DNA of 64,000 nucleotides from assembly GCF_003932715.1 (NCBI RefSeq), contig NZ_CP020700.1, forward strand, positions 4,238,501 to 4,302,500. Reading direction: 5' to 3'. The translations under genes and the position numbers were made by a program. The notes under the pieces were generated by a model, which had not been told where the DNA came from, did not search any database, and saw only the letters and a program-made list of their open reading frames with translations. This stretch comes from Streptomyces tsukubensis. GTDB lineage: Bacteria > Actinomycetota > Actinomycetes > Streptomycetales > Streptomycetaceae. Positions within the stretch are counted from its first letter, which is position 1; each line of letters begins with the position of its first letter. Positions 57,529 to 64,000 of the stretch are shown one piece after another.

Positions 57529-58218
57529 ATGCCCGGTTCCGGCAGCACCCCGGTCACCCGCAGCACCCTGCGGCAGCAGATCGCGGACGCGTTGCGCGAC
57601 GAGGTGCTCGCCGGACGCCTCCAGCCGGGGCAGGAGTTCACGGTCAAGCAGATCGCCGACCAGTACGGAGTCTCCGCGACGCCGGTACGGGAGGCGCTGG
57701 TCGACCTGGCGGCGCAGGGGCTCCTGGAGTCGGACCACCACCGCGGCTTCCGGGTCCACCAGTTCACCGTCGACGACTTCCGGGACATGGTGGAGACCCG
57801 GTCGCTGGTGATCGACGGGATAGTCCAGCACGCCCGCCGCGCGGGCCGTACCCGGGTCAACGCGGCGACCGTCGCGCCCGTACGGCGGCGCGCGGAGGAG
57901 GCCGACCGGGCCGCCCGCGGCGGGGACCTCGACATCCTGATCGGCTACGACCTCCGGTTCTGGCGCGAGCTGGGAACGATAGTTTCCAACCGCTATATTT
58001 CGGACTTTCTTCACCAGTTGCGGGTGCAGATCTGGGTCTTCGCCATGCCGCACCTGCGGATCGAGCCCGAGGTCCGGCGCTGGCTGTTCACGGGGTACGA
58101 GGAGCTGGTCGACGCGCTGGTCTCGGGGGAGGTCGAGGCGGCCCGCGAGGTGCTGTGCGCCTACAACGACCTCTCGCTGAGCTGGGCGGCCCGGTTGGAC
58201 GAACGGTTGTCGTCATGA
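57529..58218 (+). CDS. GntR-family regulator (FCD type)
   Basis: 229 residues. N-terminal winged helix LRQQIADALRDEVLAGRLQPGQEFTVKQIADQYGVSATPVREALVDLAAQGLLESDHHRGFRVHQFT, then an all-helical FadR C-terminal domain with the metal-site histidines less obvious than usual. AAGGAGAAGCCC precedes ATG 57529, and TATCGT at about 57490 is a likely -10. Its stop overlaps the glycosyltransferase start (ATGA), an unusual coupling of a regulator with a large membrane enzyme. Confidence 0.88.
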   Translation: MPGSGSTPVTRSTLRQQIADALRDEVLAGRLQPGQEFTVKQIADQYGVSATPVREALVDLAAQGLLESDHHRGFRVHQFTVDDFRDMVETRSLVIDGIVQHARRAGRTRVNAATVAPVRRRAEEADRAARGGDLDILIGYDLRFWRELGTIVSNRYISDFLHQLRVQIWVFAMPHLRIEPEVRRWLFTGYEELVDALVSGEVEAAREVLCAYNDLSLSWAARLDERLSS

Positions 58219-60992
58219 GAGACGGTACGAAGGACGGCACGAGGGACGGTACGAGGGACAGCGCGACGGACGCGGTACGCGAAGGCGACGGCACGCCCGC
58301 CGAGGCCGACCGGACCGAGGCCGACAGGACCGGGGCCGAGGGGTCCGCCGGAGGTACGGCCGTCGCAGCGGAGCCGGCCGTCGGCCCGCCCGCGGGTGAC
58401 CGGTCCGCCGCCGAGGAGCCCCGCGATACCGACACCGACACCGCCCCCGCCCGCGAGACGCAGCCCGCCCGGGGCCGGGGCATCGCCGACGGCGGGATCC
58501 GGCTCAGCGTCGTCGTCCCCGCCTACAACGAGGCCGAACGCCTGCTGCCCACCCTCCACGCCGTCCGCGACCACCTCGACGCCGACCCCGGCCGCTGGGG
58601 CTCCTGGGAGCTGATCGTCGTCGACGACGGCTCCACCGACGACACCGCCGCCGTCGCCCGCGAAGCCGCCGCCGACGACCCCCGCATCCATGTCGTCACC
58701 AGCCCCGAGAACCACGGCAAGGGCCACGCCCTGCGCCAGGGCGTCCTCGCCTCGTACGGCAGCCGGGTCCTCGTCACCGACGCCGATCTGGCCACCCCCA
58801 TCGAGGAGCTCGACCACCTCGACACCCTGCTCACCGACCGGGACGCGGCCGCGGTCATCGGCTCCCGCGCCCACCCCGACTCCCGGATCGACGTCCACCA
58901 GTGGCGCGGCCGCGAGTGGCTCGGCCGGGCCGGAAACCTGCTGATACAGGCCGTCGCCGTACCCGGGCTGCGGGACACCCAGTGCGGCTTCAAGCTCTTC
59001 GACGGCGAACGCGCCCGCGCGGCCTTCGCCGCCTCCGTACTCGACGGCTGGGCCATCGACGTCGAGATCCTCCGCCACTTCCGGCGCTCGGACTGGCCCG
59101 TGGTGGAAGCGCCCGTGCGCTGGTCGCACCGGCCGGGCTCCAAGGTGCGGCCGCTGGACTACGCCCGGGTCCTGGGCGAACTCGTCCGGCTGCGGACCGC
59201 CGCGCCGGCCCGTACCGGCCTCCGCACCGACCTCCTTATCGGGTTCCTGTTCTGTCTGGTGTCCCTGGTCCTCTACCAAAACCTCTGGGCCGATCTCGAC
59301 CGCGGCTATCTCGCGGACGCGGGCCAGGACCAGAACCAGTGGGAGTGGTTCTTCGCGGTCACCGCCGACAACGTCGTCAACTTCCGCAACCCCCTCTTCA
59401 GCCATGCCCAGAACGCCCCCGACGGGGTGAATCTGATGGCGAACACGGTGATGCTCGGGCTCTCCGTGCCGCTCACCCCCGTCACCCTCCTCCTCGGCCC
59501 CACCGTCACCTGGGCCATCGTCCTCACCTTCGGCCTCGCCGCCACCGCCATCGCCTGGTACTGGCTGATCGTCCGCCGCATCACGGGACCCGCGGCCAGG
59601 GCCCGTTCCGGATCCCGGGCAGGAGCGGGGGCGGGAACAGAAGGGACCAGCCACCGCTGGGCCGCCGCCCTCGGCGCCGCCGTCGCCGCCTTCGCGCCGC
59701 CGATGATCTCCCACGGCAACGCCCACCCCAACTTCCTCGTCCTGTTCGTGATCCCCCTCCTCGTCGACCGGGCGCTCCGGCTCTGCGAGGGCCGCCGGGT
59801 GGTCCGCGACGGGATCGTGCTCGGCCTGCTGGCCGCGTACCAGATCTTCATCGGCGAGGAGCCGCTGCTGCTCGCCGCCATGGGCATGCTGCTCTTCGCG
59901 CTCTTCTACGCCCTGCTGGACCGCGAGGCCGCCCGCCGCTCCTGGCGCCCGCTGCTGCGCGGCATCGGGATCGGGCTCGCGGTCTGTCTGCCGCTGGTCG
60001 CCGGGCCGCTGGCCTGGCAGTTCTTCGGGCCGCAGAGCTACTCGGGGGTGCTGCACGGCTCCGAGACGTACAACAGTCCCCGCGCCTTCCTCGAATTCGC
60101 GGGCCGTTCGCTGCTCGGTACGGACGAGCGCGCCGACCCGCTGGCGATGAACCGCACCGAGCAGAACGCCTTCTACGGCTGGCCGCTGATCGCGCTGGTC
60201 GCGGGCATCGTGGTCCAGTGGTGGCGCCGGACCCTCGTCGCCGCCCTCGCCCTGACCGCCGGGGCCGCGGCGCTGCTCTCCCTCGGCGCGGAGATCCCGG
60301 TCCCGCTGACCGACCACTCCGTGCCCGGCCCGTGGGCGCCGCTCGGCAAGGCGCCGCTGTTCGAGGCCGTCATCGAGTCGCGGGTGGCGATGATCTGCGC
60401 GCCCGTGCTCGGCATGATCCTCGCCGTGGCGGCCGTACGGCTCGCCGGGCAGCCCCGCCGGACGGTACGGATCCTGGGCGCGGCGGCGCTGGCCGCGGCG
60501 CTGGTCCCCATCGTGCCCACCCCCTATCCGGTACGGGAACGGAACACCGTCCCCGCCTTCGTCACCGAGGGCACCTACCGCGACTACCTGGGGCCCGGCG
60601 AGTCGATGGTGATCGTGCCGCTGCCGAACCCGGGAGACGCCGACGCCCTGCACTGGCAGTCCACGACCGGCTTCCGCTTCCCGATCGCCGGGGGCTACTT
60701 CATGGGTCCCTGGGGCCCGGACGACCTCGGTATCTACGGAGCCGTACCCCGCCACACCGCCAACCTCCTGAGCGATGTGCGCCATTCCGGAAAGGTCCCG
60801 GACATCGGCCCGCTCCAGCGCGAGCAGGCCCGTGCCGATCTCCAGGACTGGCGGGCGGGCGTCGTCGTCCTGCCGCCGCAGTACAACGAGGATCCGCTCC
60901 AGGAGGCGCTGGAGGCGCTGCTGGAGCGGCCCGGCCGATGGGTCGGCGGGGTGCTGGTGTGGGACGTGGGGGACCTGGTGCGCAGGGGGTAG
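58215..60992 (+). CDS. GT2 glycosyltransferase fused to a polytopic GT-C-like domain
   Basis: 925 residues. After an acidic, disordered N-terminus (about 1-90), a GT2 domain of the dolichyl-phosphate-glucosyltransferase (ALG5/DPM) type runs 95-335: SVVVPAYNEAERLL, VDDGSTDD (136-143), DADLATP (189-195), CGFKLFDG and the C-terminal RWSHRPGSKVRPLDY. From about 339 there are 10 or more membrane helices with a periplasmic loop (QNQWEWFFAVTADNVVNFRNPLFSHAQNAPDGVNLM) typical of GT-C-like integral proteins. It may both make a polyprenyl-phosphate sugar on the inside and use it outside. ATG overlaps the GntR stop. The sugar and the acceptor are unknown. Confidence 0.85.
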   Translation: MRDGTKDGTRDGTRDSATDAVREGDGTPAEADRTEADRTGAEGSAGGTAVAAEPAVGPPAGDRSAAEEPRDTDTDTAPARETQPARGRGIADGGIRLSVVVPAYNEAERLLPTLHAVRDHLDADPGRWGSWELIVVDDGSTDDTAAVAREAAADDPRIHVVTSPENHGKGHALRQGVLASYGSRVLVTDADLATPIEELDHLDTLLTDRDAAAVIGSRAHPDSRIDVHQWRGREWLGRAGNLLIQAVAVPGLRDTQCGFKLFDGERARAAFAASVLDGWAIDVEILRHFRRSDWPVVEAPVRWSHRPGSKVRPLDYARVLGELVRLRTAAPARTGLRTDLLIGFLFCLVSLVLYQNLWADLDRGYLADAGQDQNQWEWFFAVTADNVVNFRNPLFSHAQNAPDGVNLMANTVMLGLSVPLTPVTLLLGPTVTWAIVLTFGLAATAIAWYWLIVRRITGPAARARSGSRAGAGAGTEGTSHRWAAALGAAVAAFAPPMISHGNAHPNFLVLFVIPLLVDRALRLCEGRRVVRDGIVLGLLAAYQIFIGEEPLLLAAMGMLLFALFYALLDREAARRSWRPLLRGIGIGLAVCLPLVAGPLAWQFFGPQSYSGVLHGSETYNSPRAFLEFAGRSLLGTDERADPLAMNRTEQNAFYGWPLIALVAGIVVQWWRRTLVAALALTAGAAALLSLGAEIPVPLTDHSVPGPWAPLGKAPLFEAVIESRVAMICAPVLGMILAVAAVRLAGQPRRTVRILGAAALAAALVPIVPTPYPVRERNTVPAFVTEGTYRDYLGPGESMVIVPLPNPGDADALHWQSTTGFRFPIAGGYFMGPWGPDDLGIYGAVPRHTANLLSDVRHSGKVPDIGPLQREQARADLQDWRAGVVVLPPQYNEDPLQEALEALLERPGRWVGGVLVWDVGDLVRRG

Positions 60993-61222
60993 CGGCATGG
61001 GTGAACGGGCCGGTCCGGCATGAGTGGGGGAGCGGGCGGGTACGGACTCGGTCCGGGGTACGGTCCCCGGCGGCGCCCGGGGCTCCGGATCCGGACCGGT
61101 CCCGGGGCCGTACTGCGCACCGGGCCCGGCGCCGCATAGTCTGGTGCGCCGCGCCGCCCCCGTTGTCTCCCGTCCGTCTCCCGTCCGTCTCGTCGTCCCT
61201 ATCGTGGAGAGCGAGCCCTTCC

Positions 61223-61873
61223 TTGGCCTGTGACCTGTGGCTGGTCCCCCTCGTCGACGTGCTCTGTCACAGCCCCGACAACCCCTTCGCCGAAGAGCTC
61301 GCCTCGTACGACAAGGCGCTGGCGGAGGCGGGGCTGCCGACCGTGCCGGTGTTCGCTTACATGCCGGGGCTGGCCGGAGACGTCGCCCCCGTCGCCGGAT
61401 TCGACTACGACGCCCTGCACTTCCTGCGCCGCGCCTATCTGCTCCAGCTCTGCGGACTCGCCGTCACCCCGGTGGACGAACTCGGCGGCGACTACGAGCA
61501 GTTGCTGGAGATGTTCGAGCCGACGGCCCGGCAGTCGCATCTGGTCTGGCACTACGACCACGCGGGCGCCTATGTCCCGGTCGACTTCACCGCCCCGCTG
61601 TCCAACGACGAACTCCTCTCCGGCGGCGGCCCGCTGGGCTCGACGCAGGGGCTGCTGCGGGAGCTGGAGTACGTCGCCCCGGCGATCGGCATCGACCCGG
61701 CGAACCCGCCCGCCGCGCCCCGGCCCCCCGAGCGGGGCACGGATCTGGAGGAGCCCGCCGGCCCGATTCCGTACGACGAAAGCCCGTTCGCGCGCGAGCG
61801 GTACGTCTGGCTGGGACTGCACGCCGCGGCCACCCGCAGCCTCGGCCAGGGCTCGATGATCGTCTTCAGCTAG
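61223..61873 (+). CDS. Conserved hypothetical protein
   Basis: 216 residues from a TTG. The N-terminus (ACDLWLVPLVDVLCHSPDNPFAEELASYDKALAEAGLPTVPVF) is of the kind I recall being conserved in Streptomyces; later segments include DYDALHFLRRAYLLQLCGLAVTPVDEL, SHLVWHYDHAGAYVPVDF and LGSTQGLLRELEYVAPAIGI. It has no signal peptide. The DxxC and HxxHAGAYVPVDF patterns suggest a globular enzyme or binding protein, function unknown. TTG 61223 is the only reasonable start; a 9-codon GTG frame (61204-61233) overlaps it. It is encoded 230 bp after the glycosyltransferase, so probably has its own promoter. Confidence 0.7.
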   Translation: MACDLWLVPLVDVLCHSPDNPFAEELASYDKALAEAGLPTVPVFAYMPGLAGDVAPVAGFDYDALHFLRRAYLLQLCGLAVTPVDELGGDYEQLLEMFEPTARQSHLVWHYDHAGAYVPVDFTAPLSNDELLSGGGPLGSTQGLLRELEYVAPAIGIDPANPPAAPRPPERGTDLEEPAGPIPYDESPFARERYVWLGLHAAATRSLGQGSMIVFS

Positions 61874-61928
61874 ACCGGGCCCGGGAGCCGGTCCTTGAGC
61901 CGGTCCCGGAGTCGGCCTTTGAGCCGGT

Positions 61929-62690
61929 TCAGCGGGGCGGCTCCGGCGGGCGCTGGCGCGGCATGTTCGGGCGGGCGCCCGGAGGGAGTGCGGTACGGAG
62001 CCCGGGGGCGCCCGGCTCCGGCCCGCGCGCCGAGGCGGCGCCGGGGCCCGGCAGAGTGCCCGACTGGAGCACCAGCGCATCCAGACCGCCGTGGAAGGAG
62101 CGCATCCAGTCCGCGGTCTCGGCCCGTACCAGCTCCTGGATGTCCTCCGAGAAGCGCCGCAGCACCGCGAGACAGCGCTCCGCCGCCTCGCTCGCGGTGC
62201 CGTCGGTCGGGCCGAGGATCTCCCGTACGCTCTCCGAAGCCCAGTCGAATTGCAGCATCTGCAACCGCCGCTGCACGGCCTGCGCGGTCGCCATATTCCG
62301 CATCCATCCCGCGGTGACCCCGAAGTAGCGGTCGCAGGCATGGCAGGCCGCGCCCAGGAGCAGCGAAAGATAGCCCCACCCCGCGGCGCCCGCCAGCCGG
62401 CCGGTCAGGTCCAGCAGGGGGAGGGCGGCCCCGGCGATGGTGCCCAGGGCCGTACCGAGCCGCAGCAGCCGCCCCGTACGCCGCTTCCAGACCCGGTCCG
62501 CCAGATACCAGTCCACCGTCCGCAGCGCGGCCGCCTCCACCCAGCGGTACAGCTCGTCGAGGCGCTCGGCGGGCTCGCCCCAGTCGCCCAGCGGGAAGGG
62601 CCGTCCGGTCAGATCACCGCGCGGCGGCTCGCTCCGTTCGCTCCGCTCCTCCGGGGCCGGGCCCCCGGGCTGCATCTCCGGCTGGCTCAC
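61929..62690 (-). CDS. SLATT-like membrane protein
   Basis: 253 residues. An acidic N-terminus, then ERLDELYRWVEAAALRTVDWYLADRVWKRRTGRLLRLG followed by two adjacent membrane helices (about 77-125, ALGTIAGAALPLLDLTG and GYLSLLLGAACHAC) and a long cytosolic helical tail (NMATAQAVQRRLQMLQFDW...AVLRRFSEDIQELVRAETADWM). This is the layout of SLATT domains, proposed pore-forming effectors of nucleotide-activated immunity and stress systems. No partner nucleotide synthase is adjacent. The last 50 residues are Pro/Gly-rich. It is also common as a lone housekeeping-type gene next to ybaB-recR in Streptomyces. Confidence 0.72.
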   Translation of the reverse strand: MSQPEMQPGGPAPEERSERSEPPRGDLTGRPFPLGDWGEPAERLDELYRWVEAAALRTVDWYLADRVWKRRTGRLLRLGTALGTIAGAALPLLDLTGRLAGAAGWGYLSLLLGAACHACDRYFGVTAGWMRNMATAQAVQRRLQMLQFDWASESVREILGPTDGTASEAAERCLAVLRRFSEDIQELVRAETADWMRSFHGGLDALVLQSGTLPGPGAASARGPEPGAPGLRTALPPGARPNMPRQRPPEPPR

Positions 62691-63039
62691 CGGGACACTC
62701 CTCTGCGACGTATAGGACGGTTCTCAGGCGTTGCTGCCGTGGCCGGCGGTGTCCCCGGGTGCGGTGCGAACCGCGTGCGCGGTGATGCGCCCGCATACGG
62801 GAACGACATGTCCTTTCCTACCGCCGAATGGGTGGCCGTGTGAGGGAAATCCCGGTATTTCCGTCGGCGGAAGGCCCTGGAGAGGGCCCTGATCGGAAGA
62901 CGGCCCCGCAGCTTAGCCCCTCCGACGGCCGGACCGCCGCTCGGTGCGGCGCTCCGATCCGGGACCACGTAGGCTCGACGGAGTACCCGTTGTGATGTAC
63001 GGCGTACCCGTTTGTGATGCCGAGATGCCAGGAGTGACC
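62691..63039. other. Divergent spacer upstream of ybaB
   Basis: 349 bp. It holds nested inverted repeats: GGAAAT-N6-ATTTCC (62845-62862) inside CCGCCGA (62821-62827)/TCGGCGG (62864-62870). A TAGGCT -10 box lies near 62969, and two direct copies of GTACCCGTT(T)GTGATG lie near 62983 and 63004. No gene. Confidence 0.5.
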
Positions 63040-63375
63040 GTGTTCCCCGGTGGTGGCCAGCCCAATATGCAGCAGCTCCTCCAGCAGGCCCAGAAGATGC
63101 AGCAGGACCTCGCGCAGGCCCAGGAGGAACTGGCGCGGACCGAGGTCGACGGGCAGGCGGGCGGCGGTCTGGTCAAGGCCACCGTGACCGGCTCCGGTGA
63201 ACTGCGCGCCCTGGTGATCGACCCCAAGGCGGTCGACCCCGAGGACACCGAGACCCTCGCGGACCTCGTGGTCGCCGCCGTACAGGCCGCCAACGAGAAC
63301 GCACAGCAGCTGGCGCAGCAGAAGCTCGGCCCGCTGACGCAGGGGCTGGGCGGGATGCCGGGTCTGCCGTTCTGA
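63040..63375 (+). CDS. YbaB/EbfC family nucleoid-associated protein
   Basis: 111 residues from GTG 63040 with AGGAG 5 nt upstream. The sequence ([62 protein letters not shown]) is the family core: a helical N-terminus and a central beta-sheet that binds DNA as a dimer. It is encoded just before recR, the conserved dnaX-ybaB-recR order, although dnaX is not in the window. Upstream in-frame ATG starts exist (for example 62998) but lack this ribosome site. Confidence 0.93.
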   Translation: MFPGGGQPNMQQLLQQAQKMQQDLAQAQEELARTEVDGQAGGGLVKATVTGSGELRALVIDPKAVDPEDTETLADLVVAAVQAANENAQQLAQQKLGPLTQGLGGMPGLPF

Positions 63376-63546
63376 TCCGGCATCCGGGCTGCTTCCGGTC
63401 CTCCGGTCTTCTGGACGGGGCGGCTCAGCCACTACGGTGAGACGGGCCGCGGGATCCCGGCAACCGAGTGTCCGGATGGCCGGGGTGTCCGGCGGCCGGT
63501 ACTCCGGTCGTAGAGCAGCGGCCAGGAGCAGAGGAAAGGCAGTCCG

Positions 63547-64000
63547 TTGTACGAAGGCGTGGTTCAGGATCTGATCGACGAGCTGGGCAGGCTGCCCGGC
63601 GTCGGTCCCAAGAGCGCGCAGCGGATCGCCTTCCACATCCTCCAGGCCGAACCGGCCGACGTCCGCCGGCTCGCCCACGCCCTGCTGGAAGTGAAGGACA
63701 AGGTCCGCTTCTGCTCCGTCTGCGGCAACGTCGCCCAGCAGGAACAGTGCAACATCTGCCGCGACCCGCGCCGCGACCCCTCCGTCATCTGTGTGGTGGA
63801 GGAGTCGAAGGACGTCGTGGCGGTCGAGCGGACCCGTGAGTTCCGGGGCCGCTACCACGTGCTCGGCGGGGCGATCAGCCCCATCGAGGGCGTCGGCCCC
63901 GACGACCTGCGGATCCGGGAGCTGCTGGCGCGGCTCGCGGACGGCACGGTCACCGAGCTGATCCTGGCCACGGACCCCAATCTGGAGGGCGAGGCCACGG
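63547..64000 (+). CDS. recR: Recombination protein RecR (5' part; cut by window end)
   Basis: The first 151 codons of about 200 are present. TTG start with AGGAAAGG 9 nt upstream. Domains seen: HhH region [24 protein letters not shown], the C4 zinc finger [16 protein letters not shown] (about 57-72) and the Toprim domain ([29 protein letters not shown]...[13 protein letters not shown]). RecR clamps DNA and acts with RecF/RecO in gap repair, loading RecA. The 3' end is beyond the window. Confidence 0.97.
   Translation, partial: MYEGVVQDLIDELGRLPGVGPKSAQRIAFHILQAEPADVRRLAHALLEVKDKVRFCSVCGNVAQQEQCNICRDPRRDPSVICVVEESKDVVAVERTREFRGRYHVLGGAISPIEGVGPDDLRIRELLARLADGTVTELILATDPNLEGEAT

Noticed and set aside
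61204..61233. Nine-codon GTG frame before the 61223 gene as a leader peptide
   Set aside because: No convincing ribosome site, and overlaps of this kind are expected by chance.
1..64000. tRNA, rRNA, CRISPR arrays and known riboswitches
   Set aside because: No cloverleaf-like, rRNA-like or regularly spaced repeat pattern was seen by eye; small RNAs cannot be excluded without computation.

Overview
This window is chromosomal DNA of a Streptomyces or very close relative. The G+C is very high, third codon positions are almost all G or C, many genes start with GTG or TTG, and many starts lie 6-8 nt after a TANNNT -10 box with no Shine-Dalgarno, which is the leaderless arrangement typical of actinobacteria. 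The gene order pyrE-fba, kynurenine genes, P450, purA, ybaB-recR recalls the S. coelicolor core segment around SCO3618-SCO3652. That comparison is from memory and was not run here.

Layout. (1) 1-4 kb: a truncated unknown gene, a CoxG-like SRPBCC membrane protein, aldose epimerase, pyrE and class II fba. (2) 4-11.9 kb: an MFS exporter with two DnaA boxes upstream, a secreted ALF-repeat protein, a secreted unknown protein divergent from a NarL-type two-component pair, a secreted PI-PLC-like/ricin protein and a DUF3151 protein. (3) 12-15.5 kb: a complete tryptophan-to-anthranilate route (2,3-dioxygenase, kynureninase, probable formamidase). (4) 15.5-22 kb: an NmrA-like protein behind a perfect inverted repeat, an F420/FMN-type oxidoreductase, a 233-bp MITE-like element, a CYP107-type P450, a second two-component system, dispersed intergenic repeats and a lipid-kinase-like protein. 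(5) 22-32.5 kb: purA with a leader hairpin, a small ricin lectin, an ABC exporter behind a SoxR/MerR-type promoter, a GT-C membrane glycosyltransferase and a large HTH-STAND-WD40 protein. (6) 32.5-43.6 kb: a TerD-domain protein, a class III aminotransferase divergent from a DJ-1/MarR operon with twin operators, another ricin lectin, a Ser/Thr kinase whose 3' end was duplicated with the adjacent lipoprotein gene, and an SGNH esterase.

(7) 43.8-50.6 kb looks accessory. It holds a DUF1963 protein, five overlapping or closely packed small genes on the minus strand (four encode Cys-pair proteins), a divergent 83-residue GntR regulator with five helically phased boxes between, two TPR proteins, a DUF5919/PLD-like protein and a YdcF-like protein. 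(8) 50.6-56.9 kb is rich in nucleotide and phosphate chemistry: two Nudix proteins (one fused to an HTH), a divergent NDK-like protein, a CYTH protein, an HD hydrolase, a 485-residue protein I do not recognise and a COG4627-like methyltransferase, several of them overlapping or coupled. This block and the small-gene operon are the best candidates for undescribed systems. (9) 57-64 kb: a GntR regulator coupled to a GT2/GT-C fusion, a conserved unknown protein, a SLATT-like membrane protein, YbaB, and RecR cut by the window end.

I found no rRNA, tRNA, CRISPR array, integrase or intact transposase. All functional calls are from reading motifs; no searches were run.
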